A program made the translations under genes and the position numbers. This document shows, piece by piece, positions 1 through 9,700 of a stretch of DNA of 64,000 nucleotides (position 1 is the first letter of the stretch; every line of letters starts with the position of its first letter). Below the pieces are notes generated by a model, which was not told where the DNA came from, made no database searches, and saw only the letters and a program-made list of their open reading frames with translations. Source of the stretch: Mucilaginibacter sp. L3T2-6. GTDB taxonomy: Bacteria > Bacteroidota > Bacteroidia > Sphingobacteriales > Sphingobacteriaceae. The DNA is taken from positions 1-64,000 of the forward strand of contig NZ_JAUMKC010000020.1 of assembly GCF_030519355.1 (NCBI RefSeq). The letters are read 5' to 3'.

Positions 1-136
1 GGCCATGGTATCGTTCGCAAATATTATTGCTGGCAGGTTGCACCGCTGCAGAGCCCGATTCCCCTTATATCTGCATAGGCTATTTAGCACTTTTTTTCCC
101 TATTACCACCAACTATTTTTGGCATCATTACCATAA

Positions 137-174
137 ATAAAAAATAAAAAAGCGTGCTGGAAAGACCAGCACGC
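137..174 (-). terminator. Rho-independent terminator after the DUF3347 gene
   Basis: A perfect 9-bp inverted repeat (GCGTGCTGG at 152-160, CCAGCACGC at 166-174) with a 5-base loop. Read on the minus strand it is followed by a T-rich run. It lies 70 bp past the stop of the DUF3347 gene, so it probably ends that transcript. Positions 1-136 show no recognisable feature. Confidence 0.75.
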
Positions 175-246
175 AGGAATAAAAGAACTTTACGCGATGA
201 GCGCTGTTCGCAGGTATGCGGCGCGGTACGCATAAATAGCCAGTAC

Positions 247-756
247 TTACTTTGCAGGCGCCAGCGTTGCTGTTACCTTTCCGCAGGTAAGCATTTGACT
301 GCCGAAGTAAGGGTTTTTAATTTGCTGGGTCTCGCTCAGCCAATAAGCCTTTTTCATTGGGCAATACTGCTCGTAAAGTGTTGTGGTATTCAATTTTAAC
401 GCTTTCAGGGCATCATACATATTTGCTGATAAATTTTCGAAATGCTCCCGCTGGTGATCTACAATGTTTACCGAACTGATATGCCGGGCATCGAATAATA
501 ATTTATCCCGAAATTTCGCAAAAGTCTTTTGCTGATCAGCTGATAATTCGGCGGCCGTATTGGCCGACAGGGCATTAACCAGATCTTTGGCCTTTGCCGA
601 AGCAGTATTACCGTCGCCATTTACCAGTGCATTCTTAACATCCAGGTAAGCGGTCACAATTTTGTCTATGGGGTTTCCGGCTAAGCGGCTGGCCCTGGCT
701 GATGGAATTATAAGCGCCATTATCAATATAAGGCATAATGCTTTTAAAATTTTCAT
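247..756 (-). CDS. Secreted DUF3347 domain protein
   Basis: A 169-residue protein with an N-terminal signal peptide (hydrophobic stretch at about residues 4-22) and a single DUF3347 domain over the rest. The C-terminal part carries the family hallmark pattern around YCPMKKAYW, then NPYFG and MLTCG, with one Cys in each segment. DUF3347 domains are often found beside or fused to copper/silver efflux components in Bacteroidota; a metal-binding role for the Cys/Met pair is inferred, not proven. It is the last gene of a minus-strand group with a Met/His-rich outer-membrane-like protein and a small Cys/His protein, which supports periplasmic metal handling. A good terminator follows it. Confidence 0.8.
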   Translation of the reverse strand: MKILKALCLILIMALIIPSARASRLAGNPIDKIVTAYLDVKNALVNGDGNTASAKAKDLVNALSANTAAELSADQQKTFAKFRDKLLFDARHISSVNIVDHQREHFENLSANMYDALKALKLNTTTLYEQYCPMKKAYWLSETQQIKNPYFGSQMLTCGKVTATLAPAK

Positions 757-811
757 ATAGCTTATTTTATTAAGTTGATTAATCGGTATAGTAAAATTAA
801 GACATCCTTTA

Positions 812-2179
812 TTATAAACGCGGATAAAGTCTTAAAAATACTTCACCACCCATCGGACCAGAGCCGTAAAGACTGGTCAGTTTTTTTGTCACGCCATAAT
901 AAGTAAGCTGGCCACCGGCTGCAAGGTTTAGTGGCCCAACCTTCAATAAATCATAATTCAAACCCAGGGTGATAGCATTTACAGGAAAAATCGTGTCGTC
1001 GCCATAAGCAAGCGGGTTTAAATTCAGTTCTTCGGTTGTTTTCTGTACGAATTCAAACCGGGTGTAGGCATCCAGCTTTTTGATGCGGATATCGCCCTCC
1101 AGTAAAATTGAATTATCAGCGGCGTGACCTGCGGTTTTGTTCATGCCCCAAACCGCAGTGGCGTTGAATGTCTTACTGTTGCCGAAAGGCAGGCTGTATG
1201 TTGCTGAGGCAGTGGTACGATGTACATCTTCTGCAGGCATAAGTGCTTCGGGGCTTTTAATAAAGCCGTGCGACACTTGCAGCGCCCAGTTCTCCGAGGG
1301 ATTATAATCAAGCCTTGTACTCCATGAATCAAAGCGCGGTTTGTCAAAATTGTAACGGTTTTCGTCAGGTTCCCGGCCGGTGAATAACGAGCCTTCTATT
1401 TTAAATTGATCATACCGGAAGCCAACGGTAGCCACGCCAAATGTAATATGCGTGGCGTCCGACCAGTGATGGCTCAGGGGGGCATCGGGGTTGGCAAGGG
1501 CAGACGGCCGGTGCATAAAGGCAACAGGCCCCAGGGCAGGCTCGCCGGGATAGCCCAGGTAAAAGCTCAGGTCGGTCTTTTTTGAGAAGGCGTACGTGTA
1601 TGTAGCAGCAAGTTCCGCAAACAGGTCGTGCGGATGCTGGCGGTCGACAAGGGGGACTCCATTCCAGCTTTCACCGGTTTGAAACAGCAGCGGATAACCA
1701 GGTCCGTGTTCCGTCAGTGGATCGAGCGACATCATCAGGTTAAAGCTGATCAGTCCGTTTTTACCTACCGGACGCTGCGCCATGCCCATAAACCAGTTGG
1801 GCGCATCAACCTTGTGCCCGCCACGGCTGCCTTTATTGGCAAAGTCCTGGTTGGTATACCTGAATGCGATATTGCCGTGCAGCATGTACATCCATTCCTT
1901 GTGATGAAACATTATGCCATACATAGGCGAAGCGTCCGGCAGCCAGCTGGTGCCGGAGCCATTGCGCTCCATCGGCAGATTTTTGGATTGGGAACTGCTC
2001 ATCATCATCTCCATGCCACCCATTGATTTTTCGCCCATATCCATTCCGGGCATTTTTTTCTTTTTGGCAGTGTCAGTCATCATCATGTGATGATGCTTTG
2101 CAGTATCGTTCATATTCATTTTTTGGGAGAATGCGCTGAACATCAATCCGCAAAAAACGACTGTAAGAAAGTATTTCAT
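812..2179 (-). CDS. Met/His-rich secreted protein, probably a copper-related outer-membrane protein
   Basis: 455 residues. Residues 1-18 form a signal peptide ending before QKMNM. Residues 19-65 are very rich in Met and His (HHHMMM, MPGMDMG, MGGMEMMM), a composition known from copper-binding CopB/PcoB-type proteins. The rest is rich in aromatic residues with alternating hydrophobic positions, consistent with a beta-barrel ending in an aromatic-rich C-terminus (LRLYPRL). I do not recognise a named family with certainty. It is followed after 55 bp by the DUF3347 gene, and upstream lies another Met/His/Cys-rich small protein; together they suggest copper tolerance. The functional assignment rests on composition and context only. 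Confidence 0.6.
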   Translation of the reverse strand: MKYFLTVVFCGLMFSAFSQKMNMNDTAKHHHMMMTDTAKKKKMPGMDMGEKSMGGMEMMMSSSQSKNLPMERNGSGTSWLPDASPMYGIMFHHKEWMYMLHGNIAFRYTNQDFANKGSRGGHKVDAPNWFMGMAQRPVGKNGLISFNLMMSLDPLTEHGPGYPLLFQTGESWNGVPLVDRQHPHDLFAELAATYTYAFSKKTDLSFYLGYPGEPALGPVAFMHRPSALANPDAPLSHHWSDATHITFGVATVGFRYDQFKIEGSLFTGREPDENRYNFDKPRFDSWSTRLDYNPSENWALQVSHGFIKSPEALMPAEDVHRTTASATYSLPFGNSKTFNATAVWGMNKTAGHAADNSILLEGDIRIKKLDAYTRFEFVQKTTEELNLNPLAYGDDTIFPVNAITLGLNYDLLKVGPLNLAAGGQLTYYGVTKKLTSLYGSGPMGGEVFLRLYPRL

Positions 2180-2281
2180 AAATGTATGATTACAGATGGC
2201 GGGCCATCAAATAAAATAAATAGTGAATTGAGGCAACGGGCAGAAATTGCCCCTGCCGGGATAGAAGAGGACTATGCCTCA

Positions 2282-2668
2282 TCAAATAAGGAAGGAATGG
2301 TTTTGTATAATAATGGCTCTGCCCGATTTATCAGGAGGCGCCTTGGTTTGCTGCGGTAAAATAACCCGGACAAAAGGTGTCGCTGTTACAAAATTTGCCA
2401 ATTGCAGCTGAGGTGCCGGTATAGCAACCTGGCCGAATTGTACTTCGGTTGCAGGCTTTATATTTTCTTTAATAACATAACTGCCATGCTTTTGGATGCA
2501 GTCTTTTTTGCTTTGTTTACAGCAAGCCATGCCATGGTGACCCATAGCCATTGGCATGACTGGCGTGGAAGCAAAGTTTGCAGCTGTACAATGCACCATG
2601 CAGACGAACATTCCCGTTGTCAGCAGCAAATAAAATGCGGTGATACTTAATACAGCAGCTTTTTTCAT
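2282..2668 (-). CDS. Small secreted Cys/His/Met-rich protein
   Basis: 128 residues with a hydrophobic N-terminus (about 5-25) that is a signal peptide or membrane anchor. The segment after it contains MPMAMGHHGMACC and a further Cys, which could bind a soft metal such as copper. The C-terminal tail is proline-rich and ends in a hydrophobic motif (SFLI), like several short Bacteroidota exported proteins found beside metal resistance genes. No domain is recognised. It begins the minus-strand metal-like group and is about 100 bp upstream of the Met-rich protein. A TAACTTTG -7-like box lies at 2676-2683, only 8 bases before the start codon, so the real promoter position is uncertain. Confidence 0.6.
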   Translation of the reverse strand: MKKAAVLSITAFYLLLTTGMFVCMVHCTAANFASTPVMPMAMGHHGMACCKQSKKDCIQKHGSYVIKENIKPATEVQFGQVAIPAPQLQLANFVTATPFVRVILPQQTKAPPDKSGRAIIIQNHSFLI

Positions 2669-2758
2669 GCAAAGGCAAAGTTACCGATTAATTGTACACG
2701 CGATTATAATAATTGTTTAGATGATGTAAAATTGAGCGGCGGGATATTAAATAACACT

Positions 2759-3811
2759 TTAAAAATTCCTAAACCTGATGGTCTTATTATCTTCCCAAAC
2801 GCAAAAGATTTTATCGCCAGGCAACCGGGCCGATTTCAAATAGCCGCCGTTTCCTACGGTGATAACATTTTTATTTTTGACAGATACCAGCTTAACAGTA
2901 TCATTATTCTGAAGGGATATCAATGGATCGGCGCCCGTACCTGCAATACCCGGGTTGCGGCCGTTTGCAATGAATATTTCGGCCTTTCCGGGCTCGGCAA
3001 AATAGACCATCCCCTTGCGCTGCCAGGTAGTTTCGATGGCATTGCTGTTGTCGATAGAAATGCTGCCGCCATCCATCGGACAGCCGTTCAGTTTCCAGGT
3101 ATCACGGCCCATCTTTTCGGCAGCAGCGAAAGTTTTACCGCCGTTAATTGATTTGGTTATGTATAAATCCCTCGAACCATTAAGCCAGTTCCTGAACATA
3201 ATTACAACTTCACCGTTTTTTACGGCGATGTTGGGTTTGCAGCATTCGCAGGTGTGCCCGTCCGGAGATTGGTAAGCCAATATATTTTTTGACCATTTAC
3301 CGGCCCTGGCCGTTAGTGAAGAAAAATAGATTTGATTTCTGCCGCCTGTCCTCGTGTCGAGCCAAACGGCGTAAAAATTATTTTTATGGTCAGCAGCAAG
3401 CCCCATCAAACCTTCAGGTGCGGATTTGCCGAGATCATTGACCATGCCCATAGGCTGCCAGTTACCGGAGTTGCCATAAAGCCTGAACCAATGAATATTG
3501 CCGGTTTTGTCCATCGCGGTGATTACCGATATACCGTCTGAACTAGCGAGCTGCGGTCCGCGCGACATGCCTAAATGCATGCCCGGGATTGTAGCTACCA
3601 GTACCGGTTCTGAAAAAGTGAAGCCTTTGTCAACTGATGTAGCACAAAATACCTGGTCTTGCCTGCCGAACACGACACGTATTACTCCTTTGGCATCTAC
3701 AGCCAGCTGCGGTTGTTCTCCGTTTGATAATACGCCGGTTAGGCTTTTTGATGACGATATACTGAGCAGCAGAAAAGCGGCCAGCAAGATAGCCGGATAG
3801 ATTTTTTTCAT
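2759..3811 (-). CDS. Secreted BNR/sialidase-fold protein
   Basis: 350 residues with an N-terminal signal peptide (hydrophobic about 5-22). The body shows repeats typical of BNR or sialidase-like beta-propellers: SVDKGFTFSEPV near residue 65 and SINGGKTFAAAEK near residue 220, both with the S-x-D/N-x-G-x-T-F pattern. A CECC cluster near residue 190 is unusual and may bind a metal or form disulfides. True sialidases also have an FRIP arginine motif and a catalytic Tyr/Glu pair, which I could not identify, so enzymatic activity is not claimed. Its place upstream of the Met/His-rich proteins on the same strand makes a metal-related role possible, but it may belong to a separate unit. Confidence 0.6.
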   Translation of the reverse strand: MKKIYPAILLAAFLLLSISSSKSLTGVLSNGEQPQLAVDAKGVIRVVFGRQDQVFCATSVDKGFTFSEPVLVATIPGMHLGMSRGPQLASSDGISVITAMDKTGNIHWFRLYGNSGNWQPMGMVNDLGKSAPEGLMGLAADHKNNFYAVWLDTRTGGRNQIYFSSLTARAGKWSKNILAYQSPDGHTCECCKPNIAVKNGEVVIMFRNWLNGSRDLYITKSINGGKTFAAAEKMGRDTWKLNGCPMDGGSISIDNSNAIETTWQRKGMVYFAEPGKAEIFIANGRNPGIAGTGADPLISLQNNDTVKLVSVKNKNVITVGNGGYLKSARLPGDKIFCVWEDNKTIRFRNF

Positions 3812-3863
3812 AATATTAACAAATATAAACAGCGGGTTACTAAACCACCAAATATGTACCAGG

Positions 3864-6482
3864 CTATTTTACCTCATCCACATTCCACCCATTCACCAAA
3901 AAATAAGGTTTACCGCTCCCTGCATCCCTGCTTTCATAGCTGCATTTTATTGTCCTGCTTTCGCCAGGTGCAAGGCTGATATAATTGTCCCCGAATATTA
4001 CCGGTAGTATGTCATCTCCGCCTTTTTCTTTTAATGCCCGTATGTGTACAAAAAATGCGACTGCTTTACCCGTGTTCTTTATCGTTACCTGGTAGGCAGG
4101 CCGGGCCTTGTTACTACCTGCTGTATGCGTTACTTTTAAAGTAGTTTTAGGCATGCTGCTGAGCGGGCTGTAATCTGCAAAGGCCGACTGTGGCGTATAA
4201 TACCATGTCGATTTTTTCCAGTTCAGCTCGTCTTTTTTTGAAGATAGCCAATACCAGTTGATACTTTCTACTTTGCCGGCAGCATTCTTAAGTTCCAATC
4301 TTACAAAATAAACATCGGTTAAGTTGGCAATAGTTGGCAAAACAAAGCATTGCCTGGTGCCATCGCCGGCCACATTGGCGGTTACTTCCTTGCTGAACTT
4401 TTGGCTACCGTCCAGGTTATAAACCGTTGCTTTAACCTTTAAGCCACTATACGCCTTTTGCCATGAGTTAATGATGTTAACACTGTTGGTGTTATACGAA
4501 TACATCACATGCAGCGGCTCGAGCGATTTCTTCATACCGAAATATGTGCCCGCAGGGTAGAGGTAATAATCGTAGGTATGCCAGATGAGGCTTGGCCATG
4601 GGTTGCTTAACATCCATTGCACCACGCCGGTTGCATTATTATATTTCTTTAAGCCATATCCTTCCATCATGGCACGGTGGCCTTCATAATTCTGCAGTTG
4701 GGCTTTGTTTATGTAATCCATCATATCTGCGGGCTTTCCATACCGTGCATACAGGGCGGTATCAAAAATTTTAGTGTTGCCAAACTGCATGGTGCCGCAG
4801 TGGTACAGCCAATCCGAGCTTTTATTATTGATGGAGTCTTTCGGCAAAAATTTAATTAAGCTTTCATAGGGTGGGATAGAAGGGCCGGGAGAAATCTCTG
4901 TAGCAAAGCTCCAGGCGCCGCCATATTTGCCGGTATCCGCCTCCCAGTAGGCGGGGGGAACCCAATCATAGGGGCCAGCCATTTTTACGCCTGTTGGACC
5001 GGATACTTTTGATGCAGTCTCATTAGCGCTGGCGATAGTCGGATTAGGCCATTTCAAATCGGCCTCGATGGATAGCCAGTCTGCTTCAACCTTTTTATCA
5101 CGTGGAGGCATGTCGCTGCCGTTAAGCCAGGTGAGCATAGAAGGCTTGTTACGAAGCCAATACATTACGCTGCTGTCCGACGCCATAGCCACACTTCTTT
5201 TAGCGGCATCCCATTTTTCGGGATATTGCCATGCGCCGCAGCACATCCAGCCGCTCATTACCAGTAAGCCCTCGCGGTCGCAAATTTCGTAGAAACTGTC
5301 GTCTTCCAGCTTGCCCTCGGAGCGAACGATGTTCATATTCATATCCCGGACAAGTTTGAGTTCCTGCTCCTGGCGCAGTCTTGAGCGGCGCTGGAAAATA
5401 TCGGGCGACCAGGCAGCTCCGCGCAGCATAATCGGTTTGCCGTTTATTACAAACTCCCGGGCCTTGTTGTTATCAATCATTACCGACGATACCTGCCGGA
5501 TGCCAAAGGTTTCGGATAATTGATTACTTAATTTACCGCCGGTGTGCATGGAAAGTTCGATGCGGTTTAGCTCAGGCTTACCATATTCCCAGGGCCACCA
5601 GATGCGCGGTTTTTTAATATTCAGCTGCGGATACTTTGCGGAACTAAAGGTAACCTGTTTCTTTTCGCGCGGCTTAAGGTGTACTTTTTGTATAAAACTG
5701 ATTGTTCCGTTTATTTTGCCTTTAACCGTAGCGTCCTGTGGCTCGTCGGTATAATTAACCGCCATGGCATCAACTTCTAAATGGGCTACCGCAAGCGACG
5801 GCAAGTCGAATTTAGTGGTTACCAACGGATATTCAACGCCTGCTTTACGGAACGTTTTTATCTCTGCATTATTGATAATGCCGTTATTGAAATCGGGCGG
5901 ATAATGTATCCAGTCGGCATAATCGATAGCAAGGTCCCCACCGCGTTTATTAGGGTCGAAGGGCCGTTTAACTTCTAACGCCAATACGTTACTGCCGGCA
6001 TAATTTATATTCTTAGTAATGTCCAGCTCGATGATGCGGAACGGACCCATCACTTGAGTAGAGTCGGCAATTAATTTGCCATTAAGCCAAACATTGGCTT
6101 TGTAATTTACTCCCTGTAATTTTAATACTACATTTTTCCCGTTTTCTGATGCGGGCAGCTTAAACTCTTTGCGGAACCACCAGGGTTTATCCAGCCGGGC
6201 ATCATTCAGCTTTTCGAAATTACGGCCAAAGAAGGGATCGAAATCATAAACTTTGTTGGCTATTAGTCCTGCAATAACTGTGGTGGGCACACTCACTTTG
6301 TACCAGTTACCGGCATTAAATGCGGTGGTCGAAATTTGGCTCCCGGAAGAAACGTCGGTTATTGCCGACTGCATGTTCCAGCCCTCTTTCAGCAATTGGC
6401 GGTAGTTTTCGGCAGGTACCTGCGCAAACGAATAACAGCCCGCTACAGCGAGCAGAGCGAAAAGTAGCGTTTTTTTCATCAT
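3864..6482 (-). CDS. GH2 exo-beta-D-glucosaminidase-like enzyme
   Basis: 872 residues, the usual length for this branch of glycoside hydrolase family 2. A signal peptide covers about residues 1-20, then a sugar-binding jelly-roll (40-215, with WWFRKEF and VWLNGK), an Ig-like domain (220-330), the TIM barrel (340-620) and C-terminal Ig-like domains. In the barrel, the usual GH2 Asn-Glu doublet is replaced by Ser456-Asp457 (in LNGSDMPP). As I recall, this is the signature of the exo-chitosanase/exo-glucosaminidase subfamily. Glu529 in FATEISPG fits the nucleophile. MAGPYDWVPPAYW also fits that subfamily. It probably removes glucosamine from the ends of chito-oligosaccharides in the periplasm. 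Mannosidase-like GH2 enzymes are the main alternative. Confidence 0.8.
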   Translation of the reverse strand: MMKKTLLFALLAVAGCYSFAQVPAENYRQLLKEGWNMQSAITDVSSGSQISTTAFNAGNWYKVSVPTTVIAGLIANKVYDFDPFFGRNFEKLNDARLDKPWWFRKEFKLPASENGKNVVLKLQGVNYKANVWLNGKLIADSTQVMGPFRIIELDITKNINYAGSNVLALEVKRPFDPNKRGGDLAIDYADWIHYPPDFNNGIINNAEIKTFRKAGVEYPLVTTKFDLPSLAVAHLEVDAMAVNYTDEPQDATVKGKINGTISFIQKVHLKPREKKQVTFSSAKYPQLNIKKPRIWWPWEYGKPELNRIELSMHTGGKLSNQLSETFGIRQVSSVMIDNNKAREFVINGKPIMLRGAAWSPDIFQRRSRLRQEQELKLVRDMNMNIVRSEGKLEDDSFYEICDREGLLVMSGWMCCGAWQYPEKWDAAKRSVAMASDSSVMYWLRNKPSMLTWLNGSDMPPRDKKVEADWLSIEADLKWPNPTIASANETASKVSGPTGVKMAGPYDWVPPAYWEADTGKYGGAWSFATEISPGPSIPPYESLIKFLPKDSINNKSSDWLYHCGTMQFGNTKIFDTALYARYGKPADMMDYINKAQLQNYEGHRAMMEGYGLKKYNNATGVVQWMLSNPWPSLIWHTYDYYLYPAGTYFGMKKSLEPLHVMYSYNTNSVNIINSWQKAYSGLKVKATVYNLDGSQKFSKEVTANVAGDGTRQCFVLPTIANLTDVYFVRLELKNAAGKVESINWYWLSSKKDELNWKKSTWYYTPQSAFADYSPLSSMPKTTLKVTHTAGSNKARPAYQVTIKNTGKAVAFFVHIRALKEKGGDDILPVIFGDNYISLAPGESRTIKCSYESRDAGSGKPYFLVNGWNVDEVK

Positions 6483-6617
6483 AAATGATTTTTGACAATT
6501 GAAGTCGCGAATACCCGGTGGATGTAATTGGTTAACAATTTTAATAAAATAATACGGTAAACTTTAATCCATAACATACTTTTTACGACCTTCGGCCCTA
6601 CAAAAGCACTACTTATT

Positions 6618-7202
6618 ATGAAAGCGATTTGTGTTTTTTGCGGAGCCAATTTTAACGGCGATAAAGTGCTGGCCGCTGCTATTGAACAACTAGCCGAAGT
6701 TTTGGTAACCCGCGGCATAACTTTGGTATTTGGCGGCGGCAGGGTTGGCGTGATGGGCTTATTGGCGGATGCAGTTTTGGCCAAAGCCGGTAAAGCTATA
6801 GGGGTTATCCCGCAATTTTTAATGGACAAGGAAGTTGGTCATACAGGTCTGACCGAGCTGCACATTGTTGATAGCATGCACCAGCGCAAGCAAATCATGA
6901 ATGATCTCTGTGATGGGATCATCATGCTGCCCGGCGGCTTTGGTACCCTGGAAGAATTTTTTGAGGTGTTAACCTGGCTGCAGTTGGGTTTGCACAACCA
7001 CCCGGTAGGCATACTAAATGTAAATGGTTTTTACGACCTGCTGCTGCAGCAGATGGATCTGATGGTAGAGCAGCGATACCTGAAACCGGCCAACCGGGAA
7101 CTTGTATTAAGTTCCGGCGACCCGATTGAACTGGTAAACCTGATGAATAACATCGAAATCAAGCCGGATGAAGTTTGGTTTAGAGATAGAAATTTGACGT
7201 AA
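6618..7202 (+). CDS. LOG family protein (nucleoside 5'-monophosphate phosphoribohydrolase)
   Basis: 194 residues, a full-length member of the TIGR00730/LOG family. The Rossmann-like N-terminus has CVFCGANF near residue 5 and VFGGGRVGVMG near residue 40. The signature PGGFGTLEEFFEVLTW near residue 105 provides the phosphate-binding glycines and the catalytic Glu. Related proteins cleave the N-glycosidic bond of cytokinin riboside monophosphates or AMP; the physiological substrate in bacteria is mostly unclear. It is divergent from the GH2 gene, with a 135-bp shared intergenic region, and convergent with the MFS gene 13 bp away. Confidence 0.85.
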   Translation: MKAICVFCGANFNGDKVLAAAIEQLAEVLVTRGITLVFGGGRVGVMGLLADAVLAKAGKAIGVIPQFLMDKEVGHTGLTELHIVDSMHQRKQIMNDLCDGIIMLPGGFGTLEEFFEVLTWLQLGLHNHPVGILNVNGFYDLLLQQMDLMVEQRYLKPANRELVLSSGDPIELVNLMNNIEIKPDEVWFRDRNLT

Positions 7203-7215
7203 AGTGCTTTATTCC

Positions 7216-8430
7216 CTAAACTCCGGGCTGCCTGGAAATAAATCTATACAACCAATAATACCCCGCCCCGGCAACCACACTTAAGCCAAACAGGGCCCAC
7301 CATAACAAGCTAAAACCCCCATAAGCTATTATAACACCACCCAGCACCGGCGCACAAATTTGTGCCGCCGACCACGACATTGTGTACAATGCCGCATATT
7401 CTCCCCGGTTATACTCGTTACTCCTGCTTATCCAAAACGAATTCAGGAACGGCATGCTCAGCATTTCGCTAAAAGTCATTAATATTACCACAAGCAGTGC
7501 GGCAAATACACTTGCCTGCAAATAGATCAAAAGAATGAAACCAAGCGCGCCCATTAAAACGCCTGCCACCACATAAATCAATCCATGCCTTTTTCCTTCC
7601 AGGTTGTGTACCAACAGCATCTCTACTACGCCAATGAGTATGCCATTAAGCGCCATCAGTGTACCGATAAAACGTTCGCTAAAGTGCCAGTTCAGCTTAT
7701 AAAACACCGGTTCCATAATAAAGAACTGGAAAAAGCACATGCCGAATAAAGTAGAAAACAGGATAAAAAACAGGTAAATCCCATCTTTGTATGGCGACAT
7801 TTTTTGGATGCCCTCCTCCATTTTTTTTATGGTACTCACTACGCTTGCCCTCGGCATCAGTTTTAACAGCAGCAATGCGGCGAGTATATTGGTAATGCCA
7901 TCAACCCAAAACAGCAAATGATAATTAATAGATGCAACCAGGCCGCCCAAGCCCGCTCCGACAGCCCAGCCAATGTTAATGGCCAGCCTGTTAAGCGAAT
8001 AGGAACGGGTTTTATTCTCAGGCGTACTGTAGTGCGCTATTGCTGTGGAGTTTGCCGGCCGGAACGACTCATTGCAAAAGCTTAAAATAAACGTAGCGAT
8101 ACATACGGTTAAAAAGGTTGTTTGATAACCCAAAACAAGAAAAAGTATGCCGCCGCTGAAAAGAGCGCCAACCTGCAAGTCGTAAAAGCCTATCCTGTCA
8201 GTAAGTTTACCACCTACAAAAGCGCCGCTGATGGAGCCTGCACCGAACATGGTCATCACTATGCCCGCCTGCACAATGGAAAAATGCAGTTGCCTGATAC
8301 AATAAATGCTCATAAACGGCACTACCATTGTTCCGCTGCGGTTGATCAACATTACCGCGCTCAGATACCAGCTGTTACGCGAGAGTCCGCTGTATGCATT
8401 TTTGTATAATTGGATGAAGGAGGCCAGCAT
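7216..8430 (-). CDS. MFS transporter
   Basis: 404 residues with about 12 hydrophobic segments, typical of major facilitator superfamily drug/metabolite exporters. Between TM2 and TM3 is GGKLTDRIGFYDLQ, the family motif A (G-x-L-a-D-r-x-G). The TM4-TM5 region with NSTAIAHYSTPENKTRSYSLNRLAINIGWAVG-type sequence resembles the YdhP/Bcr-type exporters. Substrate cannot be inferred. It lies between the LOG gene (convergent) and aroC (same strand, 110 bp upstream), probably as its own unit. Confidence 0.85.
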   Translation of the reverse strand: MLASFIQLYKNAYSGLSRNSWYLSAVMLINRSGTMVVPFMSIYCIRQLHFSIVQAGIVMTMFGAGSISGAFVGGKLTDRIGFYDLQVGALFSGGILFLVLGYQTTFLTVCIATFILSFCNESFRPANSTAIAHYSTPENKTRSYSLNRLAINIGWAVGAGLGGLVASINYHLLFWVDGITNILAALLLLKLMPRASVVSTIKKMEEGIQKMSPYKDGIYLFFILFSTLFGMCFFQFFIMEPVFYKLNWHFSERFIGTLMALNGILIGVVEMLLVHNLEGKRHGLIYVVAGVLMGALGFILLIYLQASVFAALLVVILMTFSEMLSMPFLNSFWISRSNEYNRGEYAALYTMSWSAAQICAPVLGGVIIAYGGFSLLWWALFGLSVVAGAGYYWLYRFISRQPGV

Positions 8431-8541
8431 AGCGGCAAATATAAACGGCTGCGCCGAAAGGATAAAGCCCGAAGGAGAAAGACCAAAGCAAACCGCCTTA
8501 TATTAATAAAAAGATTCGATCTTTAGTCTTTCTGTTATTCG

Positions 8542-9633
8542 TTATATAACGCTGCTCCTGTGCCTTAATAAATGATCGGCTAAAACCAGCGCAGCCATAG
8601 CTTCCACAATTGGCACGGCACGCGGCACCACGCAAGGGTCATGGCGGCCTTTGCCGGATATTTCCGCAGCGTTGCCTTGTGAGTCGATAGTTGCCTGGTT
8701 GTGCATAATGGTAGCTACAGGTTTAAATGCGACTTTAAATTCTATCGGCATGCCATTGCTGATGCCGCCCTGTATACCGCCTGAATAATTGGTGAGGGTT
8801 TTGACGTCGCCTGAAGTATTTTTAATAAATATGTCATTATGCTCGGTGCCGCGCATTTCACTGCCTGCAAAGCCGGAACCATATTCAAAGCCGTGTACAG
8901 CGTTTATGCTCAGCATGGCCTTGCCCATATCAGCATGCAGCTTGTCAAAAACAGGCTCTCCTAAGCCGGCAGGACAATTTAAAATATGGCAGCTAACCTT
9001 TCCGCCGACGGTGTCACCCTGTTTGCGTACGGAATCGATAAATTGTATCATCTCTTCTGCGGTTGCCGGGTCAGCACAACGGACAATGTTTTTCTCGCGC
9101 TCGTCTATAAACTCCTGCGCACTTTTTATTTCAACATTAGGTGCATCAATTTTGCCAACGCTGCTTACGTGGGCAACAATATCAATACCTTGTGTTTTTA
9201 GCAGTAATTTGGCTAATGCGCCGGCTGCCACACGCGCCGCAGTTTCCCGGGCAGATGAGCGGCCACCACCGCGATGGTCGCGGATACCATATTTAGTTTG
9301 ATAGGTGTAGTCTGCATGCGACGGCCGGAAAACATCTACGTTGTGCGAATAATCCTTTGAACGCTGATCCTCATTCGGTATCAACATGGCAATGGGTGTC
9401 CCCGTTGTTTTACCTTCAAACACACCGGAAAGTATTTTTACCGTGTCGCTCTCCTTACGCTGCGTGGTGATTTTTGACTGACCTGGTTTACGCTTATCCA
9501 GTTCGCCCTGTATATAATCCAAATCCACCTTAAGTTGCGCCGGGCAGCCGTCTATAATTACGCCGATAGCCTCGCCATGCGATTCGCCAAAAGTTGTTAT
9601 CCTGAATATTTGTCCGAATGAATTACCTGCCAT
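8542..9633 (-). CDS. aroC: Chorismate synthase
   Basis: 363 residues, the usual length. It converts 5-enolpyruvylshikimate-3-phosphate to chorismate with reduced FMN. The three family signatures are visible: GESHGEAIG near residue 16, the RGGGRSSARETAARVAAGA region near residue 120, and GKGRHDPC near residue 330. It is the last gene of the minus-strand block pheA, DAHP synthase/chorismate mutase, aroA, aroC. It is separated from aroA by a 109-bp palindromic repeat element. Confidence 0.97.
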   Translation of the reverse strand: MAGNSFGQIFRITTFGESHGEAIGVIIDGCPAQLKVDLDYIQGELDKRKPGQSKITTQRKESDTVKILSGVFEGKTTGTPIAMLIPNEDQRSKDYSHNVDVFRPSHADYTYQTKYGIRDHRGGGRSSARETAARVAAGALAKLLLKTQGIDIVAHVSSVGKIDAPNVEIKSAQEFIDEREKNIVRCADPATAEEMIQFIDSVRKQGDTVGGKVSCHILNCPAGLGEPVFDKLHADMGKAMLSINAVHGFEYGSGFAGSEMRGTEHNDIFIKNTSGDVKTLTNYSGGIQGGISNGMPIEFKVAFKPVATIMHNQATIDSQGNAAEISGKGRHDPCVVPRAVPIVEAMAALVLADHLLRHRSSVI

Positions 9634-9700
9634 TATATTTTTTTTGATTACACCGATTTGAGGATTATTTCAGCGATTAAACTGATTTTACGATTCTCCG

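Noticed and set aside
2676..2683. TAACTTTG promoter box for the small Cys/His gene
   Set aside because: Only 8 bases lie between the box and the ATG, which would make a leaderless message; it may be chance.
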